Shown piece by piece: positions 22,210 through 35,036 of a stretch of 64,000 nucleotides of DNA. The position numbers and the translations under genes were made by a program. Origin of the DNA: Pezicula radicicola. Its lineage: Eukaryota; Ascomycota; Leotiomycetes; Helotiales; Dermateaceae. The stretch spans positions 869,975-933,974 of the forward strand of contig PDUO01000016.1 in the NCBI GenBank assembly GCA_003008705.1. Reading direction: 5' to 3'. A model generated the notes under the pieces. That model had not been told where the DNA came from. It worked only from the letters and a program-made list of their open reading frames with translations, and did no database searches. Numbering within the stretch: the stretch's first letter is position 1; each line of letters begins with the position of its first letter.

Positions 22210-23009
22210 TTCTTTGGGATTACAGTTCCTAAAGAATTTTGTGATAGAAATAGGAGGAAAAAGAATGAATATTAGAAGTGGAAGTGCTGAACTTCTTAAA
22301 AGTTCATAACAGACTAGAAAACAGAAAAGCGGCTATACATGGATCAGGCGCATAGAAAACATTGCTATTGGTAGGTTTTTGCCACCGCCGACGACTCACA
22401 CGGCTAGAAGCGCCGTACTCCAAGATCTTCTTTGTAAATATGTGTCACCATTTGTTACACTGCCGCGATGCAGGTATTTTGCAAAAAAAAAAGAGACTTG
22501 CGGTGTTGCTCTCCGTTGATCTTCTCCGCCAACCCCACTTAAGAATGCAATATCTTTTCCTGGCTATCACGCAAGACCAGTAGTGTCCAATGATATTGCG
22601 GAGAATTACCTACAAGCTTTTAAGTCCGGTAGTCAAATACTAAGTAGGATTTCACACTGTCCGGTAAATATCACGTTAACACCACAACTTTTGAAATTAA
22701 AAATTGTTTATCCAAGAGCTCCAGAATTGTCCTAATTTACACACCAAGTCGTACACAAAACAGCCAGCTCTCAAAAAGTTCTAAAGGGTATCATAAACAA
22801 TTCACACAGACCTTTGGAAAAGTCGAGGAGAAAGAAAAAGGCCGACGACTACTCATACACCAAACTCGTAAAAAAACATCGACAAGAAAAGATATTGGGA
22901 TATCAACAAAGGCCCCTTGTATCCAGCTTAGAGTGGCCGTGCACCAAATACAGGACGTTCTCTCGCGATCACCACTCCCAATCGTCTGGAAAGGCCTATA
23001 TCGAAGAAT
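22210..23009. other. Intergenic, no gene seen
   Basis: About 800 bp: promoter of the MFS gene and 3' flank of the HOS3 gene, both on the minus strand. It contains an A9 run near 22490. No convincing frame. Confidence 0.45.
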
Positions 23010-26000
23010 TTAATTCGGTTTGCTTTCTTGATTCTCGGTGTTCTTTGGGGCCCCATTATGGTTTGGATTGGCGCCAAATGGGATAGCCGAGGTAGCAGTA
23101 AAGATAGGCATATTATCTCGCTTCGCTGGAGTCTGCCCCGGCGTCGCAGCAGGAGTAGCAGTGTTTGGTGGCAGCCATCGAAGAGGTTCTCCGGAATGAG
23201 GAATTGCGCTTGCTGGCGGGCCCTCAGGCTGGTATTGAACAAAAATATCCGTGTTAATTCCCGTATTTGATTGACCAGAAGGAGAGTAGTTAGGAATGTG
23301 CCTTGAAGAAACTGGATCTGAAGGAGAGCTTGCGGACAGCGGGACTTGAGCTGGAATATGAGATGGGGGAACGGGGTTTGAAGAATCTGGGTCTGAAGGA
23401 GAGCTTCCCAGAGGAGAGGCTTGAGGCATGATATGAGATGGAATTTGAGTCGGAGGAAGTTGTAGGGTGTCTTCTTTTCCTTCCAAGCCGGATGGAATTG
23501 AAGATGCTATGGTTGGTTGAGGTGCTGAAGGCTGCGAGAGCATATCAGCGATAGGCCCAGGGGAAGTTACAGGGACAAAAGGAGACCCGTTACTCTGCAA
23601 TTCAATACTCTGCATTGCAGGCTCTGGTGCCTCTTGTACCTGATCATCGGTCTGACGAAGTTTCGCTGGCTTTTTGGGTGCTGCCTTTGCTAAAGTTTTG
23701 GTGGCAGGGGCCTTGACTATAGGTTTTGATTGGTCTTTCGCCTCCCTGGCCTCTCTTTGTGCTTTCGTCGTAAGATTAATCTTTATTTTCTTCATACCTG
23801 CGGTAAGGCTGTCCATATCAGAGGTGTGCGATGGTATAGTGTCTGTGTTGGAGAGGGCAACACTTTCAGGCCTTGGGTGTGGTTCTTGGAGGGCATCACT
23901 GCCACCTAGAGGCGACTTCTTACGAGCACGGGAAGGCTTGACAGCATCACCGCGCGGTTGTACTGGGGCTCTGGTTTTTTTAACCACCACTGAACCACGA
24001 GAACTCATCGAAGATTCTGGCCTAATGCTCTGGGACGTGTCAGGCCTCTTTGGCATTGTCGAAGATCCACTAGACGGTACTCTACTCGACGGTCGCGACG
24101 ATGTCGAATCTGATATAACGGACCCAATATTAGACGCAACGCTAAGTCGCCGACTTGCTTGATTGGTGTGTTCTGTAGAAGTTGGAAGGTCAGGTTTCGG
24201 TGTTGTACTTCGACTAATGGCCTAAAGTCCTTTTGTCAGCAAGTAGCAAATGGGCCATACGGAATACGAGTAGGACTATTAAATGGACAAAGGGAGGTTG
24301 GGGAACGAATGGAAAGTCGGTAGATTACCTTCTCGGCAGCTAACACGGCTGCACCAACCCCGGTCTTACGACGACTGGCCTTCGGTTTATCATCCTCTGC
24401 ACTATCAAACATTGGCTTAGCTGGCTTTCGTTCACGAAGGGCCATTCGAGTATTTGAAGTACTAGCTACAGCAGGTGCCTCGGCTACCGGCATCAGTATT
24501 GACTGTCGGTCACGTCTTGCTCGTGTTGCCTCCGCTGAAAGGTCTTCCGGCTTGCAGCTGAATGTTTGCCTCTCGGTTGGAATGAGCAGTTTGCTCAACT
24601 CGTGAGAAGCAACAGTCCAATGCACTTCAGGAGGTGGAGGAGTTGGGGGTCTTGACACAGCTCGCGGTGATCCATTGCTGACTGACATTGTAGATGTACT
24701 ACGAGAAATACTACGCCGAAATTGCGTATCAACAATCTTTGCTGTGAATGACTGTGTAGGCGATGAGTATGTTGGTGGTGTTGTATTTCTTGGCTGCTTC
24801 GGCTCAGGGGATGGTGCCACGGGATTCATGACTGCGTCAAGTTGCTCAAGCTTTGGCAAAGACCACCAGTTCGGGTCGTACGGTCGGGTGCCTGGGAAGA
24901 CGGGTTTTTCAGGGGATACTATGCCATCAAACATGCCGATTTTCTGGCCCATTTCATAGTTGAGGCCAGTATGATCCTTTTCTTTCTTGACTGCAATCGG
25001 GTCACCACCTGCGAGCCCACTGATATGACTGAAGACACCAGTACAAAGAGCACGGTCACTGTAGCCTCCCTCAAGCACACTGATAACTCTGCCATCAACT
25101 GCAGAGCCCTCTTCAGCTGCAAGCTTCACCACATCTCGGGTTAAGCGAGCATAGAATTCGGTAGGAACATTGACTTTGTGGCGTTGCATTCCAGCGCTTT
25201 CCCATTCGCTAGCATCAAATCCTGCAGAGAGGAAGATGGCGCCTTTCGGTTTTGGAAGATTTGGCGATGCTCGCAGGCGCTCAGTCTGTGCTCGGAGATA
25301 GTTGCGAGCCTTCTCCAAGAGCACTGAATACTTAGTCTCGTAGAGCTCCCAAAATTCTGCCTCGCTCTTCCATGGCTGTAGATGAACATTCCAAATACTT
25401 TGCCCATGTGCATTTTCTATGCACAAGCTAGCGTTTCTGACTTTATCTGCATCGCCCATTTCACAAGGGTACGAGTTGATGTCATGGAGACTGAAGTAGC
25501 CGATCGATGTCTTCTTCCATGCGGCTGCATTTTTGGCTGAGTTCTTTGCACGCGTGTTGTGGTCCCAGGTAATTGATTGAGAGCCATCTCCATGATGGAG
25601 GTCAAAATCAATGATTGCCGCATGAGTCAAGCCGTGAGTTAAGGATGCATGGGTTATACCCACGTGAACGTTATTCAACCAACAGAATCCGGAAGGATAG
25701 CTAGCTGAACAGTGATGTCCTGGAGGTCTGATAGCAACAAATGCCCGGTGAGGCCCTTTGTGCGTCGCAGAGCCCTGGAAAACTGCATCTACACCTTCAC
25801 ATACAGCGCCTAAAGCGCCTTCCATGGCATCCAGGGAATCCGCACATAGATATAGATCCCCCTCATGGAACTTCGAAGGGATCTCTTGGTCAGGGCTACG
25901 GGGCATCTCTGGTCGAGTCAACTCCTTCCCATTCTGAGCAAGCTTAGCCTCTGCACCGTCACACATGATCCGCAATTCCTCCATCCACTTTGTACCATGT

Positions 26001-26803
26001 ACATTTGTTACTGCAGGAGATGAGAGAGGAAGCTTCCGGGTTGTCTTCCGAATTCGAAATGGTATGGTAGGTATTGAAGATGCATCCCGAGAAGGGTGAA
26101 GAGGGTACTGTCCTTCGCCATGTCGATCGCCAAGTCGCACATACGCCACTGACAAACCAAGTATGCTCGCATGTATTCTCTCTGGCCGTTCAACTATCGT
26201 GCTAAGCGCTGCGCGGGAAGTGCGAGGTCTCGAGTAGCGATGACCGTAGCAAGAGTCGTGCAGAATGACAATAGTGTCTGTTGGTCGCTCCTCTTCATTC
26301 TGGTGCAGGTCTAGTTCTGTCTTGAAATGGGCACTAGCGATTGAGGTAGCAGTATGGCGAGGCGGAGCTGGAGGGGAAGTGCCCTTGCCCGAAAGAGGGG
26401 ATCCAGACATTGGCGCAGGAGATGCTGCAAGTAACTGCGTCGATGAGGATCGTCTTGAGGAAGATCGGGATGGTGTACCTCCTCCTACACCATGCAAAGA
26501 GTTCATGGAAGCTTTTCTGAGTAGGGTGGGTGTTGAAGAGCGGGGATCGATGCTCATGCTAGAAGGACTGCGATTGAAAGGGCTTCGTTGGGTTCTAGAT
26601 ACATCTGGCGATGAGGGAAAACGTTGTTCCCGCGATCTCGAAGCCGAAGCAGGTGAAGGCGGTAGGGAGGCTGGAGAAGCTGAACTGATTGCAAGTCGAT
26701 TTAGTGAGTTTGCCAGCGTTGTGTGGTCTCTATTTACTTGGGGTGATGATTGCCCCCTAGGAGATTTGTTGTTCAGAGAACTGGAAGACGGCGAGGAGAC
26801 CAT
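23010..26803 (-). CDS. HOS3: Hos3-type class II histone deacetylase with long tail
   Basis: Two exons, 26803..24329 and 24221..23010, give 1228 residues. The frame is open further upstream but only with GTG, so the first ATG at 26803 is used. The intron has a CTGAC branch and TTTAG acceptor, phase 0. A Ser/Pro-rich N-terminal 160 residues precede the deacetylase domain: IVILHDSCYGHR, RPPGHHCSASYPSG near 360, IDFDLHHGDGSQS near 397, SAGFDASEWE near 527 and VLEGGYSD near 575; the His-His pair and the zinc Asp/His/Asp residues are intact. The last 550 residues are low-complexity and basic, with a 25-residue tandem repeat. Fungal Hos3 proteins are trichostatin-insensitive deacetylases also linked to the bud neck and nuclear pores. 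The long tail could direct location. Confidence 0.92.
23304..23453 (-). repeat. 75-bp tandem duplication in HOS3 tail
   Basis: Two adjacent 75-bp units (23304..23378 and 23379..23453) share TGAAGAA, CTGAAGGAGAGCTT and ATATGAGATGG at a 75-bp spacing. In the protein they give two copies of a SHIPxQxPL-SxSPSDP type unit of 25 residues. The unit length keeps the frame. Confidence 0.7.
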
Positions 26804-27138
26804 GTTGACGGCTGAGAGCCCCAATGAGCTCCTCACTCACGGGTGAGGATAATCGATATATATCTTCGTTCTTTCGAATGTCTTGTAAACTTGTAAAGGC
26901 TACATATCATCAAACGTCGCGGAGCTATGGAGGAGTATCAATTGACGCGACACTCAGGGATCAGGGGTAATGCATGACGCCGACGCGAGACCTCAGCCTT
27001 AAACTTACTGCAGTGCCTGTGGCTTGTACTGTACCTTCTTCGTCAGATCATATGCAAAAATCGAGAATTATTAGAGTCAATAGAAGTTCGGTTATGTCTA
27101 TGGGGTATCTTCATAATTCCAAAAACCCTCGCAAACTC
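26804..27138. other. Short intergenic region, HOS3 promoter
   Basis: 335 bp between the HOS3 start and the stop of the queuine tRNA-ribosyltransferase gene, both minus strand. Nothing specific seen. Confidence 0.4.
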
Positions 27139-28461
27139 CTAATTTTCCAACAAATCAACTCCAACGGTTTTCAGGGCTTCAACAGCCCAGTCTGGGTATT
27201 TGGTCTTGTCGCCATGATGAAGATCCGAGAAGAATTGCTTCAGAAACATGGGGAACCTATCTTCAATGATAGAGTCCCTGACCTGTCTCATCAAAGCCAA
27301 TTGATACCAGACATTGTGCATCGTCAATAAATGGGCACCGACTGTTTCTTTTGCTGCAACATGGTGCACAAAGGCTCGGGTGACTCCCAGGCCCCCCTCA
27401 CCTTTTCGACAGCAAACGCACCCACATCCTTCCTCCACAGGCCCAAAGTCATTTGCATACTTGGACTGCCTCATATTCAGCATCCCATGCTTCGTGATGG
27501 CATTGCCAAACCGTGCTGTTCGTGTAGGCCAAACGCAATCAAACATGTCTGCTCCCAGTGCCACAGACACAACCAAATCTTCTGGGTACCCAATTCCCAT
27601 GACATACCTCGGTTTCAACTCTGGCAAAAGACCAGTACATGTGTTGACCACGCGACAATAGTCTGCCTTTGCCTCACCTCCACTTAAACCGCCAATTGCA
27701 ATTCCGGGAGTATCTCGGGCCACCATTTGTTCGCAGCATTCTTTGCGCATTTCCAGATCAAGCCCTCCCTGTATGATGCAGAACAGATTCTGCATAGTGG
27801 GATTGGCATGTGCAGCTATACATCGATCGAGCCATCTCACGCTACGTTCCATAGCTTCCCTCATCCGTGCTGTATCGGGTGAGGTTGTGACTAGAACATC
27901 GTCGAGTTGCATTATTATGTCGCTCCCAATTGTATTTTGTAGGCTGATGGAATGCTGTTTTTATTGTTAGACTTCGATAAAACTGAGGATCATGGTGTTT
28001 ACTTCTGGTGTAAGTAGCATAGGTGTACCATCATGTGGGCTCAGAAAGCGTACACCCTCTTCCGTTATATTGGCCAACTTCAACAAGCTCACCATCTGAA
28101 AGCCACCACTATCTGTCAAAATATTGTGATTCCATCCTTGGAGTTTATGTGCGCCGCCAACCTTTTCCAATACTTCCTGTCCAGGTTTCAAGCCTAAGTG
28201 GTAAGTGTTGTTTAGACACAATCTGCAACCGGTCTGCTCCAGCTGTTGTGGGGTCAATCCCTTCAGCGATGCTTGTGTTGCGACTGGCATAAACAGAGGG
28301 AGGAGAACAGGTCCATGAGGCAGTGTGAGGATGGCAGCTCGGGCTTTCGTAGTCTGATAAAGCCTTGGTCAGATAAGAGGCTTATATGCTGGCAAAAGAA
28401 CCAAAACACTCACAGAGCAACGAGCTACCAACTCGAAGGTTAGCGCAGACGGCATCGGCAT
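27139..28461 (-). CDS. QTRT1: Queuine tRNA-ribosyltransferase catalytic subunit
   Basis: Three exons, 28461..28414, 28353..28003 and 27954..27139, give 404 residues. Introns have GTGAGT and GTAAAC donors and a CTAAC branch in the second. Family motifs: [38 protein letters not shown] (first catalytic Asp), [51 protein letters not shown] (nucleophile Asp), then the zinc site CGCVCC with the distant His of LLTMHNVWY. It exchanges guanine 34 for queuine in tRNAs reading NAU/NAC codons. The enzyme works as a heterodimer with QTRT2, which is not in this window. All catalytic and zinc residues are present. The frame is open upstream of the ATG without another convincing start. Confidence 0.95.
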
Positions 28462-31199
28462 CGCTGCGTCGAAGTATTGCGAGTGCAAAGCATGATCAAA
28501 TTGGAGGGGCAGGACATTTTGCCGTATTTGTTTTGGGAAAGCGGTGAAGAAAGCTAAATTAAGGTAAAGAGACGACAAGAGATGTGAACGAAATGTATTT
28601 CTAGTCAATGACTATGCCCAACAATCTCGGACTAGAAGCCTGAACATCTGCCTTTACAATTTGCCTATATCTATACGTATATATTGCAAGGAGTGCCTTT
28701 TCTATCACGCGCATAACGATCCGAACTTTTTTTTGGAACTTGATCCTTGGCCCGAATGCATCAGCCCGTTCCTCTTCAACACAACTTTTGAGTTAACTCC
28801 ATGCCATCTTACTCTAGGTATGTTGTGGTATAAGAACTAGTCGTTTTGCAACGCCAATGGTCGATGTAGTTACGAAACAACCAATACTAGAAAATATCGT
28901 ACCAATTGGATATCATTCAAAAGGCCACAAGTTTTCGGAGTGCAGACTCAAGCACAGCATACACCCGCTGGGTAAACTTTGATGAAGTTTCATCTCACGG
29001 CTACAGACAACGAAATAAAGCGGCACTGTTGGACTATGGAAAGTTTCCAAGTAGGCAGGTGCAGCAGTTGATGCCCTGAACAACTTTTGTGCGCAATTTT
29101 ACAAAAGGGCATGGCGCGGTGGTTTCATGCACGATTGACGAAGATTGACGAGAATCCTCTGCCATGCATCCTGTTCATCAAGGCTGTTTATCGAGATGCA
29201 AGACTTGTGGTTCCTGGGGCCAGTGGCCTCGACCTGCGGTTTCCACAAAGCTTTCAATTCGCTTCCAGTAAGTTGGATTCACGACTTCAACTTCTGGCGT
29301 ACGAATATTCATTGAAACTAGAGTGGTACTTGTTCCGTCGAAAAGGTGTACTTGAGTTCAAAGGATGACTGAAACTCAAGCCAGCTTTCATAGATAACCT
29401 TCAGGGCCGCTTTGGCCATACGGACTTTTACAGATGTTACGACAGAGAAGGAAGTGGGTTTTCTCACGTCGCCGAATCTCTCTCTGGTGATTTGAACGTC
29501 ACGATTTAAGGACGTACTTTACTTTCTCTTCAATGCAAATTTATGGACGCCATCCTTGAAATTTCTTTGGTGTCGACATTGATCTTCATTTCAAGACCAC
29601 AATCTGACAATATATTCCTTTGCAGGAACTTCCCTCGTTCAAACAATAAATTCTCAGCCCTGGGTTCCTCAAGATGCTAGTTCCCTCATATCGACTCATT
29701 GGTCATTAACGAGCAACATTTCATTCTTTTCAAGAATGCGGAATGCTTTGAACTAGGTATCTACAATGAAGGCAATCCTGAATCTCGACTTTGGACGTGA
29801 TGAGTTTATCATCTGAGCGTGGCCTTCTGGGTGGCAGCAAATGTTAGTCTGTTCAGCACATAACTTAGAGTAGAGCGCTCGTATTTGTCTTGTTCCTTAA
29901 GAATCTGCCCGTTGTACCGAGAGGCGAGCCTTCAACGGCATTTGCAGGATTCTTTGGCGCACCAGCGGGTACGTAATTTGTCTTTCACGAACCTTCCCTG
30001 ATGCTTTCGTTTACCATGGGCTAGACACAGCGGTAAGAAGACCAAGATATATGCCGCAATATATAACAATTATTACTCACTGATGTCTTCTGTCTCCGAG
30101 ATGAAGCACAACTGTTTGGCGTTAAAATGGTGCCAAAAATGCAGTTTTGGGGGAGAATGTGATCCCAGCTAGGTATTCGAGCGTAGAATTGTAAAGATAT
30201 ATCTGCAAAGCGACCGAGTACGGCGTTCTAGGGGAACATTCCCAGGCGCCTGGAAATGCTCAAGCTGGGGAGAAGTCGTCCAATGCGGTTTGAAGAAAGG
30301 GGTCTGAGAAGCGATCCCTTTCGTTTAGACTCGTACTATAGAACTCCCTTTCCGAGTTGTACTGTACCTCTCACTACGAGGTATTCTCGGTATTTTTCCT
30401 GTACGGAGTAGACAGGCAGGCAAAACCCTCCTATTCTACGGTAAGGCTTTTTTGTTTTTGTTTTTTTTTAATTTGGCTCCTATTTTTGAGCCACCTAGTC
30501 GCGTGTCTATTTGACTTTCGGAGTGAAAGTCAGGCCACAATTGTCTCGCTAGAGGGTTTTTTTTTGCAAGGATCTTCCTACGCATTCAGATGTTCCACAA
30601 TCCACGAACGCCTCCTCGCCCACGATATCTTCTAGCTAGTGCCTACCCTACACCTACTCCGTTGCCTGCGCATTATTCTGATAGAACTTCTGGGCCCCCC
30701 TCCGTCTTGGCCTAGCAGCGCATCCTTGGACCACGCGACCCACAACTTTTGTTCGCTGGGTCGGGCCTTGGGTCTGGGGTCGTGGTTGTTGCTGCTGCCC
30801 AGTTACTGCTGCTGCTTGCGGTTCAACTCTGGAGACGTGGCTAGGCCTCGAACTTCATTCATTCAGATGCGTATATAGTTCAGCCTCTCTCCTCTCCTAT
30901 CTTCGACTTTCTATCATCTAGTTTCATATTTGCTTATTTTCTCTTGTCTTCCAATCTCACCCAACTTGAGCCTTTTTTTTGACTTCACCGACGTCGACGA
31001 GATCGCAGACTGTGCACTCACAGCCTTGTCAGCCTCTTGGCATCTCAATTGTCACGCCACTACCTCCCACCCTCGTCAGCACAAGCAATACCAAGCTCTT
31101 GAGCTTCATTTTTGTTATATACTCCAAGATACGCTCCGCAAAATTCGCGCAAAATTCACGCAAATCTCTTCCCCATCTCTTCCCCATCTTCTTGCCATC
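28462..31199. other. Gene-poor stretch of 2.7 kb
   Basis: No supported gene. Open frames such as 29087..29368 lack an ATG and motifs. The right-hand 900 bp contain T-rich and CT-rich runs (near 30450-30480 and 30880-30980) and probably carry the promoter and 5' UTR of the 2EXR gene. A direct doublet of TCTCTTCCCCA lies just before the ATG. Confidence 0.5.
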
Positions 31200-32000
31200 A
31201 TGTTTTCGAAAAAGAACGTGTCCTATCAATCAAATTTCGACACAACCCCAAAACTACCTTTAACGACACTCTCAGCCTTTCATCTCTTCAAGGATCTCGC
31301 TCCCGAAATTCGAGTTCAAGTATGGCAATTTGCATGCTCGGCACGAATCGTCACCGTTCGCTATGATAGTGAAAACGACGTTTGCCTCTCGAATACTACA
31401 CCACCAGCGCTCCTTTCTATCAACCGAGAATCACGAGCCGAGGCCCTAAGATGCTATCAACTATCCTTTAGCACCCATTCCAACCCTGGACATATTTACT
31501 TTAATCCTTACCGCGACACACTTTACCTACCGAGACATCGCCAGATGGGTTATGATGATACATTGAGAGACTTTAGAAATTTCTTGCTCGAGCCCGAGGT
31601 TCTAGATGGAGTGAGATGTCTAGCACTTGATCATGTAGATGTGGAAGTTAAACGGCCATGGGAATCGTACAACAAATCCGTACTCATTCGTGGATTCCCA
31701 TTACTAGAAGAAATGGTCTTGGTGTTATGTGAGAAGGGCAGACAAAAGATTGGGTTCGAATCAGATATCGTATTCACAAGTCCACGAGAACAGCCCGAAG
31801 CCATCTTGATGATGTGGGCGGATTTTCGACAGGCGTTTGTGAGGGAACAGAGGGTACAGGAGGAAGCCAGTAGGGAAGTGGGTAGGGAATGTGTACCGTA
31901 TTGCTTGCCTACTGTGAGGATACAGTCGAAGGCTTTGAAGAGGTGTATTGATTCTGGGATGGCTGCATTGGAAGGGATGTCGAATCTACGGATTTCATGA
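31200..32000 (+). CDS. 2EXR-domain protein
   Basis: Single exon, 266 residues, start MFSKKNVSYQ in a CCATCATGT context. The frame is open about 270 bp further upstream but only from a TTG, so the ATG is preferred. Near residue 25, FHLFKDLAPEIRVQVWQFAC is the fungal 2EXR motif, followed by RIVTVRYD and PALLSINRESRAEALRCYQL with the R-E-S-R-x-E-A core, IYFNPYRDTLYL, and a C-terminal helical region. These proteins are very numerous in plant-associated ascomycetes; their function is unknown. The gene stands alone in a 6-kb gene-poor region. Family call from motif memory. Confidence 0.85.
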   Translation: MFSKKNVSYQSNFDTTPKLPLTTLSAFHLFKDLAPEIRVQVWQFACSARIVTVRYDSENDVCLSNTTPPALLSINRESRAEALRCYQLSFSTHSNPGHIYFNPYRDTLYLPRHRQMGYDDTLRDFRNFLLEPEVLDGVRCLALDHVDVEVKRPWESYNKSVLIRGFPLLEEMVLVLCEKGRQKIGFESDIVFTSPREQPEAILMMWADFRQAFVREQRVQEEASREVGRECVPYCLPTVRIQSKALKRCIDSGMAALEGMSNLRIS

Positions 32001-32376
32001 CTTTCATGAATCATGAACCTCAAGACAACAAAACAGGAAAGAAATATGATAATGATAATGTATTATACATACTACTGTATACTATAATATTACTCACATG
32101 AAAATAAAAACAAACCCCAATTACCGGTACAGTATCAATACCCAACACACCTCTGCGTTGTCACTCACTCACACTAACTCCATGCACTTCAACTGTCACA
32201 CCCTCCAAAAACAAGGACGTTCCTAGTGTAAATCTTGGCATATCACCTAAAGGCAAGAATGTACAAACTAAAAATCACTAAACAAGGAAACGCCATATCC
32301 ATCAAAACACTTCCCCGCATCACAATTCCCTGTTCCCCTCTAATCACAAAAACCATACAATCTTCAAACAAGCATT

Positions 32377-32430
32377 CTTTCCTCCCTTTACACTTTCCTC
32401 CCTTTACACTTTCCTCCCTTTACACTTTCC
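32377..32430 (+). repeat. 16-bp tandem repeat, 3.4 copies
   Basis: The unit CTTTCCTCCCTTTACA occurs three times without mismatch (32377, 32393, 32409) plus six more bases. It is in the 3' flank of the 2EXR gene. Confidence 0.9.
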
Positions 32431-33681
32431 GCTTATCTCCAAAACGTTAAAAAAACCAAACCTAAAAGATCTCAATAAAATGATAAAAATATTGAAAATA
32501 ATTCGTTCTTCACCTTTGGTAATGAAACAAAAAAATTGCTTGTTTGAAATCTGAGGAAAGTTCAGTAATCAGATCGGTTTTTCGTCGCTTTTATCGCTTC
32601 TCGAAACAAACAGCTCAGGTTGTACAAAACAAGCAAGCAAAGCAAGCTCATTCCTGGTATTTGTTTACAAAGGGAAATTCTAGAGTTTATGCCTATGTCC
32701 TTTGAATTTCGTTCACTTCCGCATTATCGGTATTTATATTGCAATTTTGCGAAGGAGGCTATTTGTCAGATGACGGGATACTTTTCTTTTTCTTTTTTCT
32801 TCTTTTTCGTATCCCTTGGTTGGGATTTGGTTTTGGGTCGTGGATAGAGGTTTGTAGATGGTGGGTATATGTCGTTGATAATATTATAGATGATTTTATT
32901 AGTTGCTTGCTTGATTTTCTTTTGGTTGGTTCAGAAGTGAGGTGTGTGAAATGGTGAAGCTAAGGTTTCTTTGGCTTGGCAGACTGGCAGTAGTGCGCTT
33001 ACTTGACTTCATATGGTGTGGTAGGAAGAAGCAATTATACCTACGTTATGCAGTGGAATAGCCTTGGCAAAACAAAACGTTTTTTGGTGTTGTTTTTGAT
33101 TGGGAAATCTAGATGAATGAAGCTTTTTGAAGAGGGTTGTGGCGGTGAGGTTTAGATGGGGTTGCTGTTTTCTTGAGGGGTGGCAGAGATGTCCATGTTA
33201 TGACTCGTGAGATTGGTAACTGAGGGTCAGGTGGATGGGGTTTTAGACCTATATTGATGTCTTTTATACATATTATGGCTTTTGAGGTTAGAGGAAGCTA
33301 GAGGTTAGGTTGAAGTTGGTGTCTTATGGAAATATGGGATTTGACATACTTGCTTTTAGGGAGATGGGATTTGGTTGTCAAATGGTGGGGACAAGAAATT
33401 CAGTGGGTGAACAGAAAGGAAGTTGTGACGATTAGAATGAGAAAAGAAGCACTAATGTCTGTAATTAATCTCATGCGCAGGTCGTCGTGTTTCATTCTCT
33501 TGTTACTTGGTAGCAAATACAAAAACGATCCTATGACTTGATGGTAAGTCAATGACTTAGAAATTTAGCGTAATTTAGTAGTATGCGGGAATTAATATCT
33601 ACCTATTCAGGGCCTCAGTCGCGTGTTCCGCAATTATTCTGTACCTTCAACTGTACCTGTACCTTTCTACTGCAAGGTCGC

Positions 33682-33700
33682 CTAAGCGAGCTTCGCTTAG
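33682..33700. repeat. Short perfect inverted repeat
   Basis: CTAAGCGA and TCGCTTAG are exact reverse complements separated by three bases, in a TA-rich decayed-looking stretch. Confidence 0.6.
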
Positions 33701-35036
33701 TTTGTACAAGAGGCTTGTGGCAGATCAATAATACTACTTTTAAGTTAGATACCCGGCTACTGTAAAAGGTAGCAAATCCTATAAAAGAGATGAGAGCTTG
33801 TTTCGAATGTCATTATTTACCTTGCAGTCCTAAGACTAACATATCTACGAAGCTTGTTCAACGTCTTCGCGGAGTATCTGCTCTCGTTTAGCCTAGCTCT
33901 AGCAAATAGTATACTTTAGCTAACATATAAACTCGCTTGTACATCTTCCTTTAGCAAACTAATTGATTGCTGAGTCCAAAGAACAATACTGCTCTTTATT
34001 CTCTCTCATTTTGCTCTCGAGAAATGGCCCACTCATTTGTCGTCACAAAAGGCTCATTAGGCCTCAAAGAGTGGCTGATGAACAATAATAATTCTTTCAA
34101 CCAGCACAAAAGGGCTTTCCATTATAACTCTCCCTCGTTTCCCTCGTTCTGGAACCTGCCATCGTATTACCGCCTTACCCCGAATCATCCACTCCAATAT
34201 CCCGTCAATCTGCTCTCCACCTCCCAGACACCAAAATCATCTCCACATCAGAACCAACTCCCCCTTCATTACTTTTTAGCCTCAACGATTTATTCTTGGT
34301 TGTGTTGCAAGATATGCTATACGTGGAGATAATCTGTTTCGTAGGGTGGCCACATTTTGCTTCGACATCCACTTATCGGTCCTATTGAATTCCAAGGCCC
34401 TTTCTACGAATTTCTTTGCTGAGCCTACCTTTTTTTTTAACAGGGTTGGCGCCTTCTTCCCGTGTTCTAGAGACGACCTAAGTGAGGTGCGGCTTTCTTT
34501 TTTCTGTTGTTGTTGTTGTTGTTTGGGGGGCCGAGGGGAGGGGAGAGATAATCTTCGAAATCTTGTCTTGTGCTGCCTTTAGTAATAGAGCCAGCAAGTT
34601 TCCAGCAATGACTTTAAAAAACGTTCAGATACCATCGACATTCCTTTTGCAAGTGTTGATTTCCTTCTTGCAACTTGCCCTTCAAGTCAAGTAAATTACT
34701 CAAAAGGTAACTTATTCAAGTCAAGCGAGTTACTCTGCCGAAACTCATGGGTTCAGATATTGATTCATACATTAAGCAATTCAGTAGATGTTGGTACCGG
34801 ACACCAAATTGCTCGAGTGTCTTGTACCTTCCTTTGTAGATATCCATTCTGCTCTTCTGTATATTCGTTCTCCTTCAACTCGTTATTCTCAGGGCGGACA
34901 CCTAATTTATCCAAGAATTCTAGGTCTATTCGTATATCACACTTAGTTGCTGATTTTCTTTCGGACAATGATTCAAAGCAACCGTTTTAGGAACAGCACC
35001 CTCCTCATCACAAACACTCATCAACAACGAATAAAC

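Larger units (their letters stand above)
32001..35036. other. Gene-poor, low-complexity stretch of 3 kb
   Basis: No supported gene. Contains a 16-bp tandem repeat (32377..32430), T-rich and TTG-repeat patches (near 32780 and 34505), a short perfect hairpin at 33682..33700 and TAGC/TTAGCTA-rich sequence at about 33540-33960 that looks decayed. An open frame at 33967..34332 has an internal ATG at 34024 but no recognisable product. Confidence 0.5.

Noticed and set aside
12276..23009. Possible secondary-metabolite cluster (phosphopantetheinyl transferase, MFS transporter, aldo/keto reductase, peptidase within reach)
   Set aside because: There is no PKS, NRPS, terpene synthase or pathway regulator; the transferase is the mitochondrial AcpS type and the other genes have housekeeping contexts.
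26265..26846. 193-codon open frame on the plus strand
   Set aside because: It lies wholly antisense to the low-complexity N terminus of HOS3, and its composition mirrors that sequence.
30930..31199. N-terminal extension of the 2EXR protein by about 90 residues
   Set aside because: It begins with TTG, is not typical of the family, and a good ATG exists directly before the conserved region.
32377..32430. CRISPR-like short repeats
   Set aside because: The 16-bp units are directly adjacent without spacers; this is a simple tandem repeat in a eukaryotic intergenic region.
33967..34332. 121-codon open frame in the gene-poor region
   Set aside because: First codon is TTG; from the internal ATG at 34024 about 100 residues remain without motif, signal or known relatives. 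Kept only as a possible relic.
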